Positions 55,994-63,011 of a DNA stretch of 64,000 nucleotides are shown in pieces. The stretch is from Duganella aquatilis (GTDB lineage Bacteria > Pseudomonadota > Gammaproteobacteria > Burkholderiales > Burkholderiaceae_D): NCBI RefSeq assembly GCF_009674565.1, contig NZ_WKJL01000003.1, positions 1 to 64,000 on the forward strand. The letters run 5' to 3'. A program made the position numbers and the translations under genes. How positions within the stretch are numbered: the first letter of the stretch is position 1; each line of letters begins with the position of its first letter. The notes beneath the pieces are model-generated. The model made no database searches. It was not told the origin of the DNA and saw only the letters and a program-made list of their open reading frames with translations.

Positions 55994-57799
55994 CTATTCG
56001 TTACCCAAATTTATACGAACTTCCGAGGGTACGTTGAAGTCTGGATAGACAATTCGTAGTCCGCCTTTTCTTGCTTTGATAACAAAAAACCTCCCAACAT
56101 CTTCCCTTGATGCGTATCTGCCACGAACACCTCGTCCTGTGCGTAATGGCTCGGTCCGAAATGCTGTTGCGAGATATGACTCTACTCGATGCTCGTCAAA
56201 GCCCTCTGCAAGTAAACTGATACGCCGCCGCTCGATAAAATCGGGTGTCACCAAGGTCCCTGCGGGATGGATATCTACCGACTGGATGAGATGGCGAATG
56301 TGTTCGGCCAACATTGAACGGGTTGAAAATCGCTCGTCGTCACTCATGGAATTTAAACGCTGTATCGCATGCTGAACGGCCTCGGCTTGATAAGCCAAAT
56401 GACGCCCTGTTACAGCTAGAGCTTTGAGTTCAGATTCCAGCAGCTCCCTACGCTCCAACAACAGATCTCGTTCTTGCTCAACCTTCTTTATCCTGTTCAC
56501 TACTGCGGCAGATACCTCACCAGTCTCCAATGCAGCCAACAATCTCTCAAGCCGCTGATTGCAGCTAGCGATTGCAGTGTTTGTCGAGCCCAGAAGTTCT
56601 CCAACCGTTAGCTCACGCTTCTGCTCAAGCGCTAACCTATCCGAGCTTTCCAGCAGATTAATCAGGTCTAATGACTTGCAAAACGACAAGAAACTAGTCT
56701 CAAACGCTGCATAGTCCCACTGAACCGCATAACACCCTAGTCCCCGCCGTGCTCCGTCGCAAACCAGCACCTTCTTTGCCGGACGTCTAACTTCAGCACC
56801 GTCCTCAGACCGAACACGCTTGGCAGAACTTCCGGCAAGAATCATCGTACTTCCACAGTAGCCGCATTTCGCAACGCCGCTCAGAAGATTAGGAACCTCT
56901 GTCCCCTTCCTGGCTCTGGCCCCAGGCCAACTTCTCTCCGACCGAAGGTATTTCAAGAGATTAAACTCTTCCTTGGAAATCAGCGCTGGGTAGTAATCAG
57001 CGATTGGATCGCCGTGAGGCGCACTTGCGCCCTTGTTCCACAGGGCGGGCTGAAACTCGCCGTATAGGGCAGGACTATTGATGATTTTCTGGATGTATGA
57101 GGAATGCCAGCCGTTTCCGTGGTTGGAGAACGGCTGCTCGTTGCGCTCATTCAGGCGCTTTGCGATCAACGCTTGCCCCATCCCGGCCTTATGCCAAGCA
57201 AGAATCTCGATTACCAACGCCGCCCGCTCCGGCACGAACTCGAATTCTGTCCTGTCGTCGTTCAATCGTAGCCAGCGAGGACACTGCGCCGTTAGCTTCT
57301 TCTCACTAATCCGTGCTCGTTTTCCCTCCCAAGCGGCCAAGATGCGGCGGCTCTTCATCGCTGACTCTTCATGTGCACGAGCCATGATCGTGATCGAGAT
57401 AATCAGGTTGCCAAAGTTGTTGCCGACCGACTCTGTGTTGTACACCATCCGATCCGCCAAAGTCACAATGGTGATGCCTTGCCGTAGAATTGAGATGAAG
57501 AGCTCAAGCGCAGCCAATACCTTGTCCCGGGATAACCTGTCCAGCGACTCAACGAGAAGATAGGAACCTGACGCAATGCGCCCTCTTTTGATGGCTTCCA
57601 AGAACCCGCCGAGCGCACCACGTTCGATGTTAGACCTATCGAACGCCGAAAGCCCAAGATCTTGTAGGTGGAGTGAGCTATCTAGAGTAAGGCCATGTTC
57701 TTCGGCGTACTGCTCCGATAGTTCGGACTGACGACGAAGGGAGTCCCCTTTCCTCTGCTCAGTTGTAGAAAAGCGAATATAGCTATAAGCAACCGGCAC
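55994..57799 (-). CDS. Large serine recombinase (site-specific integrase)
   Basis: 601 residues from a GTG with AGGGA upstream. The resolvase domain starts YSYIRFSTTEQRKGDSLRRQ, with the nucleophile serine in RFST, followed by VESLDRLSRD. The recombinase domain (about 170-270) precedes a zinc ribbon (CGYCGS, with a second Cys pair further on) and a long coiled coil. Such enzymes integrate elements at an attB through a 2-base core, which is what the comEC junctions show. An att-like half-site lies 38 bases upstream of the start, the usual gene-beside-attP arrangement. Confidence 0.93.
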   Translation of the reverse strand: MPVAYSYIRFSTTEQRKGDSLRRQSELSEQYAEEHGLTLDSSLHLQDLGLSAFDRSNIERGALGGFLEAIKRGRIASGSYLLVESLDRLSRDKVLAALELFISILRQGITIVTLADRMVYNTESVGNNFGNLIISITIMARAHEESAMKSRRILAAWEGKRARISEKKLTAQCPRWLRLNDDRTEFEFVPERAALVIEILAWHKAGMGQALIAKRLNERNEQPFSNHGNGWHSSYIQKIINSPALYGEFQPALWNKGASAPHGDPIADYYPALISKEEFNLLKYLRSERSWPGARARKGTEVPNLLSGVAKCGYCGSTMILAGSSAKRVRSEDGAEVRRPAKKVLVCDGARRGLGCYAVQWDYAAFETSFLSFCKSLDLINLLESSDRLALEQKRELTVGELLGSTNTAIASCNQRLERLLAALETGEVSAAVVNRIKKVEQERDLLLERRELLESELKALAVTGRHLAYQAEAVQHAIQRLNSMSDDERFSTRSMLAEHIRHLIQSVDIHPAGTLVTPDFIERRRISLLAEGFDEHRVESYLATAFRTEPLRTGRGVRGRYASREDVGRFFVIKARKGGLRIVYPDFNVPSEVRINLGNE

Positions 57800-57836
57800 A
57801 GTATGATCCCTAAAGTTTCCCTACCTCAATTATATT

Positions 57837-57860
57837 ATGTATTCATAGACACGTTATTGA
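57837..57860. other. Internal att-like half-site with GA core
   Basis: The arm beginning ATGTATTCATAGACACG, ending TTATT and followed by GA, matches the attR arm at 59209 in 18 of 22 bases and the attL arm (inverted) in 19 of 22. The sequence after GA (AAACAACACC) is not comEC. It separates the TIR-like gene from the rest of the island. Confidence 0.75.
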
Positions 57861-58028
57861 AAACAACACCCTTCATTAAATAGATCAATTTTTCATAATA
57901 CAGAATATCCGCCCTATCAAAGCAGTTGGAGCCTCTACTCTGTTGGCCAGAATAATAATTGCAAACAAGACATTTGTTTGGACATTGTGTACACTAAGTG
58001 GTCGTGCATTTTTTAACTGGAGTTCACA

Positions 58029-59186
58029 ATGGCTAGGAAACAGCAAGAAGAAGGAATCGCTGCGGGCAAGGCGCCAAAAGCTGATGAAAAAAAAGTTCGC
58101 AGCTCACGAGTTAGTCAGACCGACGTACCATCTTACTCGCTCGAACAGGCTCTTCGTATTGCTCATACACTACACGAGAACTATGCCGGTAAGCCAACGC
58201 CGCCACTGAGAGTGGCGTCGGCCATGAATGTTCAACCTAGCTCAAGTGCTTTCCGGATGCTATGTGGGGCTGCAATTGCCTATGATCTGACTGACGGGGG
58301 GTGCAACGCTCCAGAAATTAAACTCACCACCTTAGGCAAGCGTATAACCCGCCCCACCACAGAAGGTGACGATCTCGCAGCCAAGCGTGAAGCTATACTG
58401 AAACCCCGCGTGGTACGGGAATTTCTCACTCGGTACGATGGGAGTCCCTTGCCGAAAGACACCATTGCTCAGAATGTGTTAAATGACATGGGTGTACCGC
58501 TTGATCGAGCTTCAGAGGTCTTGGCTTTAATCGTCGAAAGTGCCGAAGCGTTAGGGCTGATCACAGAAATTAAAGGCAAAAGATACGTCGATCTGAATGC
58601 TGTTCCAATCAGCAACATCGACGCCCAAATTGAAAGTGAGCAAGACGGAGCAGAAGATGACAAGCCTCTAGTAGAGCCGCAAAAGAATCTCGACATCACC
58701 ACTTCAGCACCGCCTCCGATGCGGTCTGCTGACGTAACAATAGATAGCGCTAAGCAACGACGAGTATTCATTACCCATGGCAAAAACAAGGAATTTGTTG
58801 ATCCGATTCGCCAGCTTCTTGCATTCGGTGAGATGGAAGCAATTGTGTCTGTCGAACGTCAGTCTGTCTCGCAACCCGTGCCAGAAAAAGTAATGAACGA
58901 CATGCGCAGCTGCGGTGCCGCAATTATTCACGTTGAAGATGAGCTTAGATTGCTCGATGGAAATGCAACGGAACAGATTGTATTGAATCCGAACGTTCTC
59001 ATAGAAATTGGTGCTGCAATGGCACTCTACAACAAGCGATTTATTCTTTTAGTGAAGGAAGGAGTAAAACTTCCATCGAACCTCCAAGGCTTGTTTGAAG
59101 TGCGATACTCAGGCACATCGCTTGATGGAAATGCAACAATTCGACTCCTTCAGGCCATCAATGATATGAAAAAAGCGGCAGCCTAG
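58029..59186 (+). CDS. TIR-like predicted nucleotide-binding protein (PF10137-like)
   Basis: 385 residues. The N-terminal 190 residues look like tandem winged-helix modules (YSLEQALRIAHTLHENYAGK, ASEVLALIVESAEALGLITE). The C-terminal domain (RRVFITHGKNKEFVDPIRQL, AAIIHVEDE, NPNVLIEIGAAMALYNKRFI) matches the TIR-like domain described in CAP12/Pycsar effectors, with the conserved Glu in IEIGAAM. No nucleotide cyclase gene is adjacent, so it is either a stand-alone protein or an orphan effector. It is alone between two att-like sites, 23 bases from the outer one. Confidence 0.82.
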   Translation: MARKQQEEGIAAGKAPKADEKKVRSSRVSQTDVPSYSLEQALRIAHTLHENYAGKPTPPLRVASAMNVQPSSSAFRMLCGAAIAYDLTDGGCNAPEIKLTTLGKRITRPTTEGDDLAAKREAILKPRVVREFLTRYDGSPLPKDTIAQNVLNDMGVPLDRASEVLALIVESAEALGLITEIKGKRYVDLNAVPISNIDAQIESEQDGAEDDKPLVEPQKNLDITTSAPPPMRSADVTIDSAKQRRVFITHGKNKEFVDPIRQLLAFGEMEAIVSVERQSVSQPVPEKVMNDMRSCGAAIIHVEDELRLLDGNATEQIVLNPNVLIEIGAAMALYNKRFILLVKEGVKLPSNLQGLFEVRYSGTSLDGNATIRLLQAINDMKKAAA

Positions 59187-59208
59187 CTCTACACACTTGA
59201 CGGCGATT

Positions 59209-59232
59209 ATGTATTGATAGACCAGTTATCGA
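59209..59232. other. attR: island/comEC junction, core GA at 59231-59232
   Basis: The island arm ATGTATTGATAGACCAG...TTATC (59209-59230) is followed by the core GA and then comEC sequence (AATCAGGTGGCC). Joined to the attL arm it reconstitutes a near-palindromic attP. Confidence 0.85.
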
Positions 59233-59282
59233 AATCAGGTGGCCGATGCCCGTGCGGTTGAACACCTGCCAGTCGGATTGGT
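59233..59282 (-). pseudogene. comEC: comEC fragment stranded between the island and the Tn7-like element
   Basis: On the minus strand these bases encode SDWQVFNRTGIGHLIS, the segment that directly precedes ISGLHIT in ComEC proteins. The frame fits exactly onto the comEC part at 39375-41034 if the island is removed. Upstream (higher coordinates) it is cut after about 50-58 bases by the Tn7-like transposon end; the remaining 5' part should lie beyond that element, outside the window. Confidence 0.85.
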
Positions 59283-59290
59283 TGGTGAAC

Positions 59291-59618
59291 GACAATTAAG
59301 TTCTTCCCTAGGACAATTAGTTCTTCCCTGACCGGTTTACGACAAATAGTTCTTCCCTAGAGTTAAATGTTTGCAATCATCACGAACAAATAGTTCTTCC
59401 CTGAATTCGCTAAGTCATTGATTCGTCTAAGTGCCATCTGCTCGCCACCAAGCGCGGCGCTGCTGGCCGTTTTGACAGCTGAACCAAGGCTGCCCGAGCG
59501 GCAAAGCTTTACCCAAAAACGGCCACCTTAGACCGGCCCAAAAAAATCAATGAGTTAGGAGAAGTACGCACAAATAGTTCTTCCCTGGATCGAGAAACAG
59601 ACAATTAAGTTCTTCCCT
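59291..59618 (+). repeat. Six TnsB-type end repeats (consensus GACAATTAAGTTCTTCCCT / GACAAATAGTTCTTCCCT)
   Basis: The shared TTCTTCCCT core occurs at 59301, 59321, 59350, 59394, 59578 and 59610, each preceded by ACAA(A/T)TA. All are in one orientation; four are clustered in the first 120 bases and two lie next to the DUF6471 stop. Between them (59403-59570) no gene or further repeat was recognised. Confidence 0.93.
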
Positions 59619-59620
59619 AC

Positions 59621-59875
59621 TTACTTCTTCATCTCAGCTAACGCGTCGTCAAACCTGGGCATATCCAATATGTGGACGACGCCCATGGCACACATGCACT
59701 GAAGAAAGAACGAGAACGCGAACTTCCCTCGAGCTATCTTATTCCTCAGCTGATGCTCGCTCTCATCAACACCTATTTCCTTTAGTCGCATGGACAAAAC
59801 TCTATAGGAAACCTTACAGCGTGCCATCTCTGCGCGCAGCATAGCCTTTGCTTCGTCTTCCCAGTAATTCCTCAA
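59621..59875 (-). CDS. DUF6471 family small protein
   Basis: 84 residues, resembling DUF6471 (EAKAMLRAEMARCKVSYRVL, then HQLRNKIARGKFAFSFFLQC). The pattern of helices resembles a lambda-repressor-like helix-turn-helix, so it may be a regulator. The gene points outward to the transposon end and its stop lies between the end repeats and the last TnsB-type site. It is divergent from tnsA across a region with repeated palindromes that could be its operators. Confidence 0.75.
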   Translation of the reverse strand: MRNYWEDEAKAMLRAEMARCKVSYRVLSMRLKEIGVDESEHQLRNKIARGKFAFSFFLQCMCAMGVVHILDMPRFDDALAEMKK

Positions 59876-59898
59876 TCAGCTCTCCGCACAAAAACAAG

Positions 59899-59980
59899 AA
59901 AAAGCATCGTAAACGATGCTTTTTCATCGAAATATGTGATTTTCACGTCGTTTATGATGAATTCATCGTAAACGATGAAT
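59899..59980. promoter_or_regulatory. Repeated palindromes CATCGTAAACGATG between DUF6471 gene and tnsA
   Basis: AAAAAGCATCGT-AA-ACGATGCTTTTT (59899-59924) and ATTCATCGT-AA-ACGATGAAT (59961-59980) share the 14-base palindrome CATCGTAAACGATG. A degenerate third copy, CGTTTATGATGA, lies at about 59949-59960. Their repetition in a divergent promoter region suggests operators rather than terminators. Confidence 0.75.
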
Positions 59981-60051
59981 CGTCTGAAACTTGTATACCA
60001 CGGGAGCGAATAACTTAACACAGTGAGTGCGAAGAAAGGTAGGAACCAACG

Positions 60052-60891
60052 ATGCGCCGGAAATGGACTGAAAAGCTGATAGCCGAATGGGAGGCTGAAG
60101 GGCGAGGTGCCGGGGAGCGAGCGAGCTATCGACCTTGGTTGGAGGTCAAAGACATCTCAAGTCAGGGCCGCTCACGTCGCGTCTACGGGGAGAAAATCCA
60201 GCGAGAACATCATTTCTTCTCGGACGTAGAATTCAACCTCTTCCTCTGCTTGGAGTGGGCACAGGATGTCGTCGACATCCGCGAACAGTACCCGCTTGAC
60301 CGGGAGTTGACCCTCGCCGTGGCAGAGAGTCTTGGCATCCGCCATCCGCACTACCCTGGCACACACGTGCCTACCGTGATGACCATCGATTTCCTGGTGA
60401 CTCGCCTTCGTGATGGGCAAGAAGTTGTCGAAGCCCTCAACGCAAAGGTAGCAGATGAGGCCGAGGACCACACGTCACGTCAAAAGCTTGAGATTCAACG
60501 TGAAGCGTGCGGATTGCTCGACATTAAACACGACATCATCTTCGACAAAGCGATACCTAAGCAAGTCGCCCTGAATATCAACTGGATTCGAGATGCCCTT
60601 CCCAAGCTGGACGAGCCAGACCTGCGACCAGGACAGCTCGAAGAACTGTGCACGCGCATGCACGGCGACCTTCTCTCGGCCTCGGGCGATCAAACACTTC
60701 AAGCCTATTGCGTGAACTTCGATAAGCGGTTCGGCCTTCCTCAAGGAATGGGCCTGCGCGCGGCACGCATTCTTCTCTACAAGCGCGTTCTGAAGGCGGA
60801 CATGCACTGCGCTGACCTTCCCAAGGCTCGCCTGAGCACATTTGTCGTGACGGGCAGTCACTCGAAGCTTCTCGTCATAGGAGCGCGCTGA
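60052..60891 (+). CDS. tnsA: Tn7-like transposase subunit TnsA (endonuclease)
   Basis: 279 residues, close to Tn7 TnsA (273). TnsA cuts the 5' strands at the transposon ends, allowing cut-and-paste movement with TnsB. The restriction-like active-site set is visible: Glu in SDVEFNLFL (about residue 60), Asp in TVMTIDFLV (about 110) and Lys in EALNAKVADE (about 130). A winged-helix C-terminal domain follows. Its stop overlaps the tnsB ATG by one base. Confidence 0.93.
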   Translation: MRRKWTEKLIAEWEAEGRGAGERASYRPWLEVKDISSQGRSRRVYGEKIQREHHFFSDVEFNLFLCLEWAQDVVDIREQYPLDRELTLAVAESLGIRHPHYPGTHVPTVMTIDFLVTRLRDGQEVVEALNAKVADEAEDHTSRQKLEIQREACGLLDIKHDIIFDKAIPKQVALNINWIRDALPKLDEPDLRPGQLEELCTRMHGDLLSASGDQTLQAYCVNFDKRFGLPQGMGLRAARILLYKRVLKADMHCADLPKARLSTFVVTGSHSKLLVIGAR

Positions 60892-63011
60892 TGCTGTTCA
60901 AGGACGACATCTACATCGACACGGATCAACAGCACTATCGCGTATTGGCGGGTGACGACGGCTTGGACCAAGCTTGGGTCATCGCTGTCGACGCTCCGCA
61001 TGCCTGGCCGGAGTCGCGTCGTTGGTCACTCATCTTCACTAGGCCTTTGGTACCAAGAAATGACGATCAAGCGCAACTGATGGAAAACAAATCCACGGCG
61101 CAAGCTGCCCGCGCGGCGCGAGCACTTGAAGCAATTAAACCGCTGCTCGCCGCAGCGCCAAGCATCTACCTGCCAACACAACGAGCTCGCCTTGTCCGCG
61201 AACACGCGGCCCTTACAGGGATCACTGAGCGGACCTTACGTGAATACTTGCGGGAGTATTGGCAAGGCGGCCAAAAAGAGACCGCCCTCTACGGAAACTG
61301 GCATAAGAGTGGTCGCATTTCGGAGTCAGTGTCTGCTTGCCGCGGTGCTAAACCGCGTCATGGAGACTATTCAATTTTTGAGGTAAACGCATCCTGTACC
61401 TCGAAGTTTGAGGAAGCATGCAAATGGTATTTGGCTGATGATCGGCGGACTATCACCAAAAGCTACCGCTTCCTTCTGCGTAGCCATTTTGCCCGGCCGG
61501 ACGGCAATGGTAACTTGTTCACCAACGCAAAAGGCGACAGGCCAACATTGAGACAGTTCGACTACTACCTGAGGAAGAACTACCCACTGGAAGTACGTCA
61601 GCGTGCTCGCAAAGGCGACAAGGAATTCGAACGAGAGCATCGCGCCAAGCTGGGCAGCGCTCGATTCGATTGCCTGGGCGTCGGTGACGTCTATGAAATT
61701 GACGCCACCATAGCGGACATCTTTCTTGTTTCTAAAGACGACCGCCGCCGGCTCGTAGGGAAGCCCACGGTCTACATCATCATCGACCGCCGCTCAGGAC
61801 TCATCGTTGGCTTTTACGCCGGTCTCGAGAATGCGTCGTGGACCGCAGCCCGGCTTGCGATCCTTAGCATAGCTACAGACAAGGCTGAACTCTGCCGGCA
61901 ATACGGCGTGGCCTACGATGCCAGTGATTGGCCAGCACACGGCATCATGCCTAGCCAGTTCTACGCAGACCGCGGCGAAATGATAAGTAACGCCAGCAGC
62001 CGAGTCGTATCCGGGCTGAATGTGACAGTAGCAAATCTCCCAGGTCTGCGTCCAGATTGGAAGCCGTTCGTGGAGTGCGGGTTCAAATTGATGCACCAGG
62101 CGATTGCTGAACATGCTCCGGGCTTCGACCCGGCCAGCAACTTCACAAAGCGTCGAGGCAAGCACTACGAGAAGGATGCCAGCCTGACCTTGGAGGAGTT
62201 CTCGCGGCTCATGCTGGAGCACGTCATTGCCCACAACCGTCGACCAAAGCAAGCGCTCGAGCTAAGCAGAGATGAGCTGATGGCTGAGGTCATCCCAGCA
62301 CCAATCGATCTTTGGAACTTCAGCATCCAGACTCGCTCGGGATATCTCTCTCGGGTAGCGGAGCTGGATGTCCGCTACGCCTTACTACCAACGGCCGAAG
62401 CCGTTGTCACGGAAAAAGGAGTCCTTTTTCAGCATTGCCACTACACCTGTTCGGAAGCGGTCAAAAAAGGATGGTTTGTCCAAGCACGCAAGCGTCGTTT
62501 TACCGTTGATATCTCTTACGACCCTCGGCTTACCGATGCGATTTACATCCGAGGCAGCACGGACAAGAAATACCACCGTGCTGACCTAACCGAGCCGAGT
62601 AAGCGCCTGTATGGTGGCCTCACCTTTAGTGAAGTTCAGCTCTACAAGAAGCTCGAGAAGCAAACGCAGTTCGATGCGGAGCAGGTCAACCAGCAGGTGG
62701 ACCTTGAATTCGTGCAGCGGATAACACCGACCATTGAGAACGCCAAGGCCAGCCTCAAACGGCTACCCAAGACGAGCCGCACTGCCAGGAAAGCCGATAT
62801 CAAGGACGACCGCGTGCAAGCACTACAAACGGAGCGTGAGGTCACGGCTGCGCCATTGCCGTACTTGAGGGACGGACCACCACCAGAGAAAGCAGTGCTT
62901 TGCCAACCAGGACTTCATGAGGTTCCACCTCAGGAAGTGAATACCCCTCAGGGGCGACTGGCTGCCGCGCTAGCCAAACAACGCAACAGAATTGCTAAAG
63001 GATCAAGATAA
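60891..63011 (+). CDS. tnsB: Tn7-like transposase subunit TnsB (DDE transposase)
   Basis: 706 residues, as in Tn7 (702). It binds the end repeats and joins 3' ends to the target. N-terminal helix-turn-helix modules (GITERTLREYLREYW) precede the rve/DDE core: Asp in YEIDATIADIF, Asp in FYADRGEMIS and Glu in PFVECGFKLMH. A beta-barrel domain and a basic, Pro-rich tail (about 640-706) that would contact TnsC follow. It overlaps both tnsA and tnsC by single bases. Confidence 0.95.
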   Translation: MLFKDDIYIDTDQQHYRVLAGDDGLDQAWVIAVDAPHAWPESRRWSLIFTRPLVPRNDDQAQLMENKSTAQAARAARALEAIKPLLAAAPSIYLPTQRARLVREHAALTGITERTLREYLREYWQGGQKETALYGNWHKSGRISESVSACRGAKPRHGDYSIFEVNASCTSKFEEACKWYLADDRRTITKSYRFLLRSHFARPDGNGNLFTNAKGDRPTLRQFDYYLRKNYPLEVRQRARKGDKEFEREHRAKLGSARFDCLGVGDVYEIDATIADIFLVSKDDRRRLVGKPTVYIIIDRRSGLIVGFYAGLENASWTAARLAILSIATDKAELCRQYGVAYDASDWPAHGIMPSQFYADRGEMISNASSRVVSGLNVTVANLPGLRPDWKPFVECGFKLMHQAIAEHAPGFDPASNFTKRRGKHYEKDASLTLEEFSRLMLEHVIAHNRRPKQALELSRDELMAEVIPAPIDLWNFSIQTRSGYLSRVAELDVRYALLPTAEAVVTEKGVLFQHCHYTCSEAVKKGWFVQARKRRFTVDISYDPRLTDAIYIRGSTDKKYHRADLTEPSKRLYGGLTFSEVQLYKKLEKQTQFDAEQVNQQVDLEFVQRITPTIENAKASLKRLPKTSRTARKADIKDDRVQALQTEREVTAAPLPYLRDGPPPEKAVLCQPGLHEVPPQEVNTPQGRLAAALAKQRNRIAKGSR

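Larger units (their letters stand above)
41035..59232. mobile_element. 18.2-kb genomic island inserted in comEC by a large serine recombinase
   Basis: Both edges join comEC sequence. On the minus strand, comEC reads ...CTGATT-TC at the 59232 side and TC-CATCTCAGGG at the 41035 side; joining them at TC gives CTGATTTCCATCTCAGGG (LISISG), an uninterrupted comEC. The island ends are imperfect 22-base inverted copies of each other, as for an attP split by integration. Base composition is clearly more AT-rich than the flanks. Contents: helicase-nuclease, tyrosine recombinase, helicase-like and polymerase-like proteins, TIR-STAND, RHH-FtsK-gamma protein, lipoprotein operon, XRE regulator, serine recombinase and TIR-like protein. 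Confidence 0.88.

Noticed and set aside
59291..59402. CRISPR array at the clustered TTCTTCCCT repeats
   Set aside because: Repeats are 18-19 bases with very uneven spacing and sit at a tnsABC transposon end; they are TnsB-type sites. No cas gene is in view.
59899..59924. Terminator for the DUF6471 gene
   Set aside because: It has a terminator shape but lies upstream of that gene's start, and its palindrome is repeated at 59961-59980, which points to operators.
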